DNA of 64,000 nt from an uncultured Muribaculaceae bacterium (GTDB taxonomy: Bacteria; Bacteroidota; Bacteroidia; Bacteroidales; Muribaculaceae), in assembly GCA_910577355.1 (NCBI GenBank), contig CAJTMY010000002.1, positions 62,001 through 126,000 of the forward strand, read 5' to 3'. The notes beneath the pieces were generated by a model. The model saw only the letters and a program-made list of their open reading frames with translations. It was not told the DNA's origin and made no database searches. Below, one piece after another: positions 31,483 to 39,017 of the stretch. The translations under genes were made by a program, and so were the position numbers. Position 1 is the stretch's first letter. Each line of letters starts with the position of its first letter.

Positions 31483-34400
31483 ATGAATAAAGACGAATCC
31501 ATCAAAAAAGTGCTGCTACTGGGCAGCGGAGCCCTCAAGATAGGCGAGGCGGGCGAGTTCGACTATTCGGGCGCGCAGGCTCTCAAGGCCATGAAGGAGG
31601 AGGGCATCACCACAGTCCTTATCAACCCCAACATAGCCACTGTGCAGACATCCGACGGCTTTGCCGACAAGATATATTTCCTGCCTGTGACTCCCGACTT
31701 TGTGGAGCGTGTGATAGAAAAGGAACGCCCCGACGGCATTCTGCTCGCATTCGGCGGACAGACCGCACTCAACTGCGGCGTAGAGCTCTACCGCCGCGGC
31801 ATACTCGAGCGCTACGGCGTGAAGGTGCTCGGCACCCCCGTGCGCGCCATCATCGACACCGAAGACCGCGAGTTGTTTGTTGAAAAGCTCGACCAGATAG
31901 ATGTAAAGACCATACGCAGCAGCGCCGCATCCGACGTGCAGGCAGCCCTCGCCATAGCCGAAGACCTCGGTTATCCCGTGATAGTGCGCGCCGCATATGC
32001 CCTCGGCGGTCTGGGCAGCGGATTCTGCGACAACGCCGATGAGCTCGCCGCACTGGTCGAGAAGGCTCTCGCATTCTCGCCGCAGGTGCTCATTGAAAAG
32101 TCACTGCGCGGCTGGAAGGAAGTGGAATACGAGGTGGTGCGCGACCGATTCGACAACTGCATCACGGTCTGCAACATGGAGAACTTCGACCCGCTGGGCA
32201 TCCATACCGGCGAGAGTATCGTAGTGGCTCCGTCGCAGACGCTCAGCAACGACGACTACCACTACCTGCGCTCGCTCGCCATAAAGATAATACGCCATAT
32301 AGGAATAGTGGGCGAATGCAACGTGCAGTATGCCTACGATCCTCAGTCGATGGACTATCGTGTGATAGAGGTCAATGCCCGCCTGAGCCGTTCGTCGGCC
32401 CTGGCGTCGAAGGCCACCGGCTATCCTCTGGCGTTCGTGGCCGCCAAGCTTGGTCTCGGCTACGGCCTTTTCGATCTCAAGAATTCTGTCACACAGTCGA
32501 CATCGGCATTCTTCGAGCCGGCTCTCGACTATGTGGTGGTGAAGCTGCCGCGCTGGGATCTGGGCAAGTTCCACGGCGTGAACCGCGAGATAGGCTCTTC
32601 GATGAAGTCGGTAGGCGAGGTGATGGCCATAGGCCGCACCTTCGAGGAGGCCTTCCAGAAGGGTCTGCGCATGATAGGGCAGGGAATGCACGGCTTTGTG
32701 GAGAACAAGGAAATCAATATCCCCGATCTCGACCATGCCCTTGCGTCGCCGACCGACAAGCGTGTATTCGCTCTCGCCGCCGCCATGACACGCGGCTACA
32801 GCGTCGACCGCATACACGAGCTTACCAAGATAGACCGTTGGTTCCTGTACAAGCTTCAGAATATCATGGCTACTGCGCGGGAACTCGAGGCATACAGCAC
32901 CGTAGACGAGATCCCCGTCGACCTATTGCGCCAGGCCAAGCAGCAAGGCTTCAGTGACTTCCAGATAGCCCGCTCGATATTCAAGGACAAGATGGACGAT
33001 GCCGAGCAGGCCAATCTCGCAGTGCGCGCGCGCCGCAAGGCGCTCGGCATAGTGCCTGTGGTGAAGCAGATCGACACCCTCGCCGCCGAATATCCGGCTA
33101 TGACCAATTATCTGTATCTCACATACAACGGCACGGAGAACGATGTGGACTATCTGGGCGATCACCGCTCGATAGTGGTGCTCGGCTCGGGCGCATACCG
33201 CATCGGCTCGTCGGTGGAATTCGACTGGTGCTCGGTCAATGCCCTCATGACGGTGCGCAAGCAGGGATGGAGGGCTGTGATGATCAACTACAACCCGGAG
33301 ACAGTCTCGACCGACTATGACGCCTGCGACCGCCTTTACTTCGACGAACTCACCTTCGAGCGCGTGATGGATATCATGGAGCTGGAGCAACCCCACGGCA
33401 CAATACTCAGTGTAGGCGGCCAGATTCCCAACAATCTCGCCACACGCCTCGACGCCGCCGGCGTGAACATATTAGGCACATCGGCCAAGAGCATCGACAA
33501 CGCCGAGGATCGTCATAAATTCTCGGCCATGCTCGACCGCCTCGGTATCGACCAGCCCCGTTGGCGCGAACTCACCTCGATGGACGATATACACGACTTC
33601 GTGGCCGAGGTGGGTTATCCTGTGCTCGTGCGGCCGTCATACGTGCTTTCGGGCGCAGCAATGAACGTATGCTCCAACTCCGACGAACTCGTGCGATTCC
33701 TTAAGCTCGCCGCCAACGTGTCGAAACAGCACCCTGTGGTGGTGACCGAATTCATACAGGATGCCAAGGAGATAGAGATGGACGCCGTGGCACAGAACGG
33801 CGAGATAAAGGCATATGCCATAAGCGAGCACATCGAATACGCCGGCGTGCACTCGGGCGACGCCACGATACAGTTCCCCCCGCAGAAGCTCTACGTGGAG
33901 ACGATGCGCCGCATCAAAAAGGTAAGCTCGCAGATAGCAAAGGCTCTCAACATCTCCGGCCCCTTCAATATACAATATCTTGCCAAGGACAACGACATCA
34001 AGGTTATAGAATGTAACCTGCGCGCATCGCGCTCGTTCCCGTTCGTGTCGAAAGTTCTTAAAATAAACTTCATCGACCTTGCTACGCGCGTGATGCTCGG
34101 CATGCCGGTGGAGAAACCCGCCAAGAGCGCATTCGACCTTGAATATGTGGGCATCAAGGCATCGCAGTTCTCCTTCTCGCGCCTTCAGGGCGCCGACCCC
34201 GTGCTCGGTGTCGACATGTCGTCGACCGGCGAGGTGGGCTGCCTCGGTGAGATGACCTCCGAGGCCGTACTCAAATCGATGCTGTCGGTAGGGCAGCGCA
34301 TCCCCTCCAAGGGTGTGTTGCTCAGTTCGGGCGGAGCCAAGCACAAGGCCGCGTTGCTCGACGCCGCGCGTATGCTCGACCGCCGCGGATTCCGCATCTA

Positions 34401-34710
34401 CGCCACAGAGGGCACGCAGCGTTTCTTGAGCGACAACGGCATTGCATCCACACTTGTTTACAAGCCTTCGGAGCCCGACATGAAGCCTCAGGCGCTCGAC
34501 ATCCTACACTCGCACGATGTGGATCTGGTGGTGAACATTCCCCGTGACCTCAGTTCGGCCGAACTCACCAACGGCTACAAGATACGCCGCGCGGCCATCG
34601 ACCTCAACATCCCGCTGCTCACCAACGCCCGCCTCGCCTCGGCATTCATCACTGCCTTCACGACCCTCTCTCCCGACTCCGTGGAGATCAAATCCTGGGA
34701 CGAATATTAG
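31483..34710 (+). CDS. carB: Carbamoyl-phosphate synthase large subunit
   Basis: A 1075-residue enzyme with the two homologous ATP-grasp halves: the first begins VLLLGSGALKIGEAGEFDYS, the second VVLGSGAYRIGSSVEFDWCS near residue 565. VRAAYALGGLGSG and VRPSYVLSGAAM are the two nucleotide-binding loops. The C-terminal MGS-like allosteric domain begins about residue 935. It makes carbamoyl phosphate from bicarbonate, ammonia and two ATP. The stop codon at 34708-34710 lies within the left terminal repeat of a MITE-like element, so the last bases of the gene may have been reshaped by an insertion. Confidence 0.97.
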   Translation: MNKDESIKKVLLLGSGALKIGEAGEFDYSGAQALKAMKEEGITTVLINPNIATVQTSDGFADKIYFLPVTPDFVERVIEKERPDGILLAFGGQTALNCGVELYRRGILERYGVKVLGTPVRAIIDTEDRELFVEKLDQIDVKTIRSSAASDVQAALAIAEDLGYPVIVRAAYALGGLGSGFCDNADELAALVEKALAFSPQVLIEKSLRGWKEVEYEVVRDRFDNCITVCNMENFDPLGIHTGESIVVAPSQTLSNDDYHYLRSLAIKIIRHIGIVGECNVQYAYDPQSMDYRVIEVNARLSRSSALASKATGYPLAFVAAKLGLGYGLFDLKNSVTQSTSAFFEPALDYVVVKLPRWDLGKFHGVNREIGSSMKSVGEVMAIGRTFEEAFQKGLRMIGQGMHGFVENKEINIPDLDHALASPTDKRVFALAAAMTRGYSVDRIHELTKIDRWFLYKLQNIMATARELEAYSTVDEIPVDLLRQAKQQGFSDFQIARSIFKDKMDDAEQANLAVRARRKALGIVPVVKQIDTLAAEYPAMTNYLYLTYNGTENDVDYLGDHRSIVVLGSGAYRIGSSVEFDWCSVNALMTVRKQGWRAVMINYNPETVSTDYDACDRLYFDELTFERVMDIMELEQPHGTILSVGGQIPNNLATRLDAAGVNILGTSAKSIDNAEDRHKFSAMLDRLGIDQPRWRELTSMDDIHDFVAEVGYPVLVRPSYVLSGAAMNVCSNSDELVRFLKLAANVSKQHPVVVTEFIQDAKEIEMDAVAQNGEIKAYAISEHIEYAGVHSGDATIQFPPQKLYVETMRRIKKVSSQIAKALNISGPFNIQYLAKDNDIKVIECNLRASRSFPFVSKVLKINFIDLATRVMLGMPVEKPAKSAFDLEYVGIKASQFSFSRLQGADPVLGVDMSSTGEVGCLGEMTSEAVLKSMLSVGQRIPSKGVLLSSGGAKHKAALLDAARMLDRRGFRIYATEGTQRFLSDNGIASTLVYKPSEPDMKPQALDILHSHDVDLVVNIPRDLSSAELTNGYKIRRAAIDLNIPLLTNARLASAFITAFTTLSPDSVEIKSWDEY

Positions 34711-35057
34711 AGGGTGTTTAATAATAAATGTTAAGATCAGGGTCGCATATGTTGAGCCGATTTTTGACTTGTGGCGAAGGAGTGTACTTGATGTACACGA
34801 CTGAGGAACAAGGTAAAAAGCGGCCAAGATATGCGATACGGATGTAATTTTGACATCAAGCACCCCATCGCCGAAAATACAAATCAGTTGACAGAATATA
34901 TTAAAATATGAAATACAATACCCTTGAACGGCCGCTCGTCGGCATATTTCCGTTTGTTCTTCGGTCGTTATGGAACCCCATAACTCCCTCATCACAAACG
35001 AAAATCTGCTCGACGAGCGACCGCCCTGAGCTTAACATGTATTATTAAACGCCCTCT
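34709..35057. mobile_element. 349-bp MITE-like non-coding element
   Basis: The ends are a 27-bp imperfect terminal inverted repeat (34709-34735 and 35031-35057, two mismatches; ends AGAGGGTGTTTAATAATA and TATTATTAAACGCCCTCT). Inside are two large imperfect hairpins: 34743-34836, centred on the palindrome GTGTAC-TTGAT-GTACAC, and about 34930-35022, centred on TTATGGAACCCCATAA. There is no convincing ORF. Short length, terminal repeats and foldback interior fit a miniature inverted-repeat element mobilised in trans. No certain target-site duplication is seen. Copy number elsewhere is unknown. Confidence 0.7.
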
Positions 35058-35077
35058 TATAAGTTATAGCTTTCAGT

Positions 35078-35131
35078 AAATAATATGACGCAAGGGGCCG
35101 CATCGATGCGGCCCCTTGCGTCATATTATTT
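35078..35131 (-). terminator. Terminator of cstA: 54-bp perfect palindrome
   Basis: The arms, 27 bp each, pair without mismatch around the centre at 35104/35105 (CATC|GATG), with a GC core (GGGGCCGC) and AATAATATGACG outer arms. It follows the cstA stop by 8 nt and ends in A/T runs on both sides. It also separates cstA from the MITE-like element. Confidence 0.85.
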
Positions 35132-35139
35132 TTTCATAT

Positions 35140-36540
35140 TTATTTTGTGCGGAAGGCAAGCTCGGTGATGCCGGCGGTGAGGAATGCGGCGCTTACGTAG
35201 GCGGCCGCTACAGGTCCCATGCCGATGAACTGGCCGGAGATGAATACGTAGGATGTGACGATATATGTCATGCACACAGCCGGAATAAGAGCCACCCACA
35301 TGTTCTTGCCGCGGCGGCGGAGCCATACGAAGATTGCCCACAGGGTGACAACGGCAAGTGTCTGGTTGCTCCATGCGAAGTAGCGCCATATGATAGCGAA
35401 GTCGACTTGTGTGAGTGTGAAGCCGACGGCAAATAGAGGCAGACATACGGCAAAGCGCTTCCACAGTGGCTTCTGGTCGATGTGGAACATGTCGGATATG
35501 ATCAAGCGCGCGGATCGGAAGGCCGTGTCGCCCGATGTGATGGGGGCGGCGACTACGCCGAGTATGGCGAGTATGGCGCCTATGCGGCCGAGGGTGGTGC
35601 GTGATATCACATCGACTGCCCAGGCGGGGTTGTTGCCGTTGGCGGCAAGCGACTCGTTAAGGCCTGCCGCACCGCCGAAAAAGGCCATAGCGATGGCTGC
35701 CCATATAAGGGCTATGATGCTCTCTGATATCATCGAGCCGTAGAATATCGAGCGACACTGGCGTTCGTTGCCCACGCAGCGGGCCATCATAGGCGACTGT
35801 GTGGCATGGAAGCCCGATATGGCGCCGCATGCTATGGTGATGAACAGGGTGGGGATGATGGGGAATGACCCGGGATCAGTCTGGAAATTGTGCAGGGAGA
35901 ATTCAGGCATGCTGTAGTCATCGAACAGTATCACGCCGAGCAGGCCGAGCGCCATCGCTACAAGAGCGACTCCGAACACCGGATAGCATTTGCCTATTAT
36001 CTTGTCGACGGGCAGAACTGTGGCCAATACGTAATATGCGAGGATGATCCACACCCATCCCGACTGGCTGATACCGCTTGATATGGATGTGAGCAACTGG
36101 GCCGGGCTGGTGATGAACACGGCGCCCACAAGTATGAGAAGCACTATCGAGAACCAACGCACTGCCGAGCGTACGCCTGAGCCGAGATACTGCCCTATGA
36201 TCTCGGGCAGCGAGCGGCCGTCGGCGCGCAGTATCATCATGCCCGACAGATAGTCGTGCATGGCTCCGAAAAATATGCCTCCGAGTGTGATCCACAGGAA
36301 GGCGACCGGCCCGAAGCAGGCTCCGAGTATGGCTCCGAATATGGGACCGGTGCCGGCTATGTTGAGCAGCTGTATGAGGAATACGCGCCAACGGGGCATC
36401 TCTATGTAGTCGACGCCGTCGGCCATGCGTCGGGCCGGCGTTATGCGGTCGGGGTCGGTGCCTGCAAGCCGTTCGAGATACTTGCCATAGGTGAAATAGG
36501 CGGTAATGAGCGCCGCCAGACATATGAGAAATGTTATCAT
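35140..36540 (-). CDS. cstA: Carbon starvation protein CstA-family transporter
   Basis: A 466-residue membrane protein with about 12-13 hydrophobic segments. The N-terminal YFTYGKYLERL, then IAGTGPIFGAILGACFGPVA and GAMHDYLSGMMILR are family signatures, as is GFHATQSPMMARC. It is the short form of CstA (longer enterobacterial forms have about 700 residues). CstA/BtsT proteins import pyruvate or peptides when carbon is scarce. It has its own promoter, divergent from rubrerythrin. Confidence 0.9.
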   Translation of the reverse strand: MITFLICLAALITAYFTYGKYLERLAGTDPDRITPARRMADGVDYIEMPRWRVFLIQLLNIAGTGPIFGAILGACFGPVAFLWITLGGIFFGAMHDYLSGMMILRADGRSLPEIIGQYLGSGVRSAVRWFSIVLLILVGAVFITSPAQLLTSISSGISQSGWVWIILAYYVLATVLPVDKIIGKCYPVFGVALVAMALGLLGVILFDDYSMPEFSLHNFQTDPGSFPIIPTLFITIACGAISGFHATQSPMMARCVGNERQCRSIFYGSMISESIIALIWAAIAMAFFGGAAGLNESLAANGNNPAWAVDVISRTTLGRIGAILAILGVVAAPITSGDTAFRSARLIISDMFHIDQKPLWKRFAVCLPLFAVGFTLTQVDFAIIWRYFAWSNQTLAVVTLWAIFVWLRRRGKNMWVALIPAVCMTYIVTSYVFISGQFIGMGPVAAAYVSAAFLTAGITELAFRTK

Positions 36541-36565
36541 ATCGCAGATTAGAAATGTGTGGGTA

Positions 36566-36596
36566 CAAATATACGATTTTTCGGCCGGATGACAAA
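36566..36596 (-). promoter_or_regulatory. Promoter of cstA
   Basis: Minus strand: TTTG (36593-36596), 19 nt, TATATTTG (36566-36573), an exact match to the Bacteroidota promoter, 25 nt upstream of the cstA start codon. Confidence 0.78.
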
Positions 36597-36650
36597 CTTT
36601 TTGTCGAGACTGTATGTTGTATTTGGCAAACGGATTTTAAAATTATAGAA

Positions 36651-37247
36651 ATGGCTACTAAGAAAAGAGACAAAAGCATCAAGGGCACCAAGACCGAGCA
36701 GAATCTGGTGGTGTCTTACCTCGCCGAATCATCGGCATATACCCGTTATACATTCTATGCATCGCAGGCCGACAAGGAGGAATACTTTCCTATAGGTGTG
36801 GTTTTCCGGGATACAGCCGATAACGAGTTGCGTCATTCCAAGGTCTACTTCAAGTTTCTTGAAGGTGGATCAATTACAGTTCCTGTTACAGCCGATGCCG
36901 GTGTGATAGGTACTACTGCCGAGAATCTTGCCACAGCCGCAGCAGAGGAGCGTGCCGAAGGTGTGGACATGTATATGGCTTTTGCCAGGATCGCCGATGA
37001 GGAAGGCTTTGCTGAAATTGCTTCGCACTTCCGTGAAATCGCTGAGATCGAAGCTCGCCACGAGGCTCGTTTCAAAGCTTATCTTAAGCAGGTGAAAGAC
37101 GGTACGGTGTGGAAACGCGAGAAGCCTATAAAGTGGCAGTGTCTGGTATGCGGATATGTGCATGAAGGCACTACTCCGCCCGAGGAATGCCCTGCCTGCG
37201 ACCATCCATATCAGCACTATATCGCTCTTGATATGGACGAGCTGTAA
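36651..37247 (+). CDS. rbr: Rubrerythrin
   Basis: A 198-residue non-haem iron protein. Residues 15-155 form the ferritin-like di-iron domain with ligands in AESSAYTRYTFYA, DNELRHSKVYF, AEERAEGVDMY and EIAEIEARHEARF. The C-terminal rubredoxin domain has CLVCGYVHEG and CPACDHPYQHY. It reduces hydrogen peroxide in the cytoplasm, protecting anaerobes from oxidative stress. The ATG at 36651 is the family start. A small lipoprotein gene follows. Confidence 0.96.
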   Translation: MATKKRDKSIKGTKTEQNLVVSYLAESSAYTRYTFYASQADKEEYFPIGVVFRDTADNELRHSKVYFKFLEGGSITVPVTADAGVIGTTAENLATAAAEERAEGVDMYMAFARIADEEGFAEIASHFREIAEIEARHEARFKAYLKQVKDGTVWKREKPIKWQCLVCGYVHEGTTPPEECPACDHPYQHYIALDMDEL

Positions 37248-37305
37248 GCATTCGTCGGCAGACGGTCAAAAGTTCCTGGTAATCTATTAAATGGTGCCTG
37301 ATCTT

Positions 37306-37527
37306 ATGAAAAAAAGAAACATCGTAAGGCTTTTTGTGCCTATGTGCCTGTTGTTGGCCATACTGTTGCCTTCGTGCGGGTCGATCCGCACACATGCCGG
37401 AATTGAACACGACTGGGGCTGTGATTTTGATGATTACGGCCACCGGCATAAGCATAAGAAGCACAAGAAACATAATAAGCACAGGCACCACAAGCACCAT
37501 CATCATGATGGCTGCTATGATGATTGA
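37306..37527 (+). CDS. Small lipoprotein with His/Lys-rich tail
   Basis: A 73-residue protein. The signal peptide KKRNIVRLFVPMCLLLAILL ends in a lipobox, LPSC, so Cys is residue 24 or so. The mature part is short, with a C-terminal run of His and Lys (HKHKKHKKHNKHRHHKHHHH) and a terminal DGCYDD. The tail suggests metal binding (Zn, Ni, Cu or Fe) or electrostatic contact at the envelope. It lies 58 nt after rubrerythrin and may share its transcript. Not recognised as a named family. Confidence 0.7.
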   Translation: MKKRNIVRLFVPMCLLLAILLPSCGSIRTHAGIEHDWGCDFDDYGHRHKHKKHKKHNKHRHHKHHHHDGCYDD

Positions 37528-37532
37528 ATGAA

Positions 37533-37568
37533 AGAACCCGTAACCGCCACTCGGCTGTTACGGGTTCT
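37533..37568. terminator. Bidirectional terminator between the His-rich lipoprotein and the T9SS protein
   Basis: AGAACCCGTAAC (37533-37544) and GTTACGGGTTCT (37557-37568) form a 12-bp perfect stem with a 12-nt loop between two convergent genes. Confidence 0.75.
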
Positions 37569-37592
37569 GCTGTTATAGTGCGTTGCCGGTTG

Positions 37593-38903
37593 TCATTTTA
37601 CCAGGATCTTGCTTATCCTGCTTCCTTGACGCCTTATATATACTCCCGGAGCGGCCTCGCCATGCACGGGCATTCCGCTGAGGTCGAACAGTTCCACCTG
37701 CGAATTGACATCATCGGTTGTGACCTGGCTTACGCCCGCAGCATCAATATAATCGCTGAACAATATGCGCATGCTGTTTTCAAATTCCTCAGTATCATAA
37801 TTGTAGATCTGCTGGATATACTCGGTGGGGCGGTTCTGTGAATCGCGGGTGATGTCGCCTTTGATCCATTCAAAAATCTCCTCCTCGCCCCCGAATGACT
37901 CCGATACGTAGACGAGCAGGTCGAGCCCGAAGTCGTCGGTGCGATATCTGTTTGTGGCCACAGTGGTCTCGCTCTCGCCTTCGAATGTGTACGTTTCGGT
38001 GATAACCTCATCGTAGCTGCCGTATATGTCGCACACTGTATGCTCTATGACCGATGTCACTTCCATGCCGTCGATCAGTCCTTTGATCTCGCCTTTGAAC
38101 GAACCTAGCTCGTCGCGGTATTCGACATTAATGGAGAGCTCGTCTCCGTCGCTGATCACCTTGGCCGAACTGATGCGGTTTGCACCGTACATGAGGTCTT
38201 CGTCGGACAATATCTGGCCGTCGGTGCGTTCCCATACGATGTCGGTGTATACGTCGCCTTCTTCCCAATACAGGTTGAATCCGTTGCTTGTCAGTTCCTC
38301 GCTCCATAGCTTCGATGCCTTGCCGTCGGCTCCGTATTCCACGAAGAAGCGTTGTGTGGGGTCGAAAATACCGTTGTAGAGTACCCTTCGTTCCACTTTC
38401 GTGACATTGCCGTCTGTGTCGCGTGTCACTTCGCGCTCCCAGTTGTTGCCGGTCTGCTGCCACTCGTAGTTGAGCCAGTTGTAGCCGTAGGTGGCTGTCA
38501 CGAATCCGGGCACCACGGCGTCGAATTCGCGTACCGTTTTTTCGGAGTTACGGAAGTTAATCAGATCGGATGAACTTTGTGATTCACGGGTTTTCCAGTT
38601 CCCGTTGTCGTTGTATGTGTATACTATGCGTGTCGCGCCCTCGTTGTCACCGTCTACGGTATAATCTTCGGTGGCAAGCCCCATACTGTTGTAGGTGTAG
38701 TTGTTGGTTTCGGTGAGTATCCATTCGCCTTCCCACAGGAACATCTGCTGGGTGGCAGGGCACCATATTTCGGCGTGGGACGCTTCGTCGGATTTTGCCG
38801 CCGGTTTGAATATGCGTTTCGCTACCGGAGCATGGCGTGGCGCGGCCGGCAGCGAGATCGCTCCTGCGATAAGAAGCACGGAGAGAATGTAAAGTTTTTT
38901 CAT
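37593..38903 (-). CDS. Exported protein with type IX secretion C-terminal domain
   Basis: A 436-residue protein. After a signal peptide (KKLYILSVLLIAGAISLPAA) comes a region of repeated beta-strands with the pattern YTYNDNGNWKTRE / EYGADGKASKLW, like the loose YD-type repeats of Bacteroidota surface proteins. The C-terminus (VELFDLSGMPVHGE, GVYIRRQGSRISKILVK) matches the type A T9SS sorting domain (V-ELFD-SG-x-V, APGVYI, KI-VK). It is therefore likely carried to the cell surface. The ATG at 38901 is used. Function unknown. Confidence 0.8.
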   Translation of the reverse strand: MKKLYILSVLLIAGAISLPAAPRHAPVAKRIFKPAAKSDEASHAEIWCPATQQMFLWEGEWILTETNNYTYNSMGLATEDYTVDGDNEGATRIVYTYNDNGNWKTRESQSSSDLINFRNSEKTVREFDAVVPGFVTATYGYNWLNYEWQQTGNNWEREVTRDTDGNVTKVERRVLYNGIFDPTQRFFVEYGADGKASKLWSEELTSNGFNLYWEEGDVYTDIVWERTDGQILSDEDLMYGANRISSAKVISDGDELSINVEYRDELGSFKGEIKGLIDGMEVTSVIEHTVCDIYGSYDEVITETYTFEGESETTVATNRYRTDDFGLDLLVYVSESFGGEEEIFEWIKGDITRDSQNRPTEYIQQIYNYDTEEFENSMRILFSDYIDAAGVSQVTTDDVNSQVELFDLSGMPVHGEAAPGVYIRRQGSRISKILVK

Positions 38904-38935
38904 CAGCAATTTTATTAATTCGGTGAATATTGTTG

Positions 38936-38943
38936 CAAAGATA
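38936..38943 (-). promoter_or_regulatory. -7 element for the T9SS protein gene
   Basis: TATCTTTG on the minus strand, 33 nt before the start codon, fits TAnnTTTG; the -33 element is weak. Confidence 0.5.
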
Positions 38944-38964
38944 CGAAATCTTTTGTGATTATTT

Positions 38965-38995
38965 TTTGCTGTTTCGGCGATATGTCGTATTTTTG
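38965..38995 (+). promoter_or_regulatory. Promoter of the rel operon
   Basis: TTTG (38965-38968), 19 nt, TATTTTTG (38988-38995): an exact match to the Bacteroidota promoter, 22 nt before the rel start codon. Confidence 0.78.
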
Positions 38996-39017
38996 TGCTT
39001 TAAGATAAAGAAGATTT

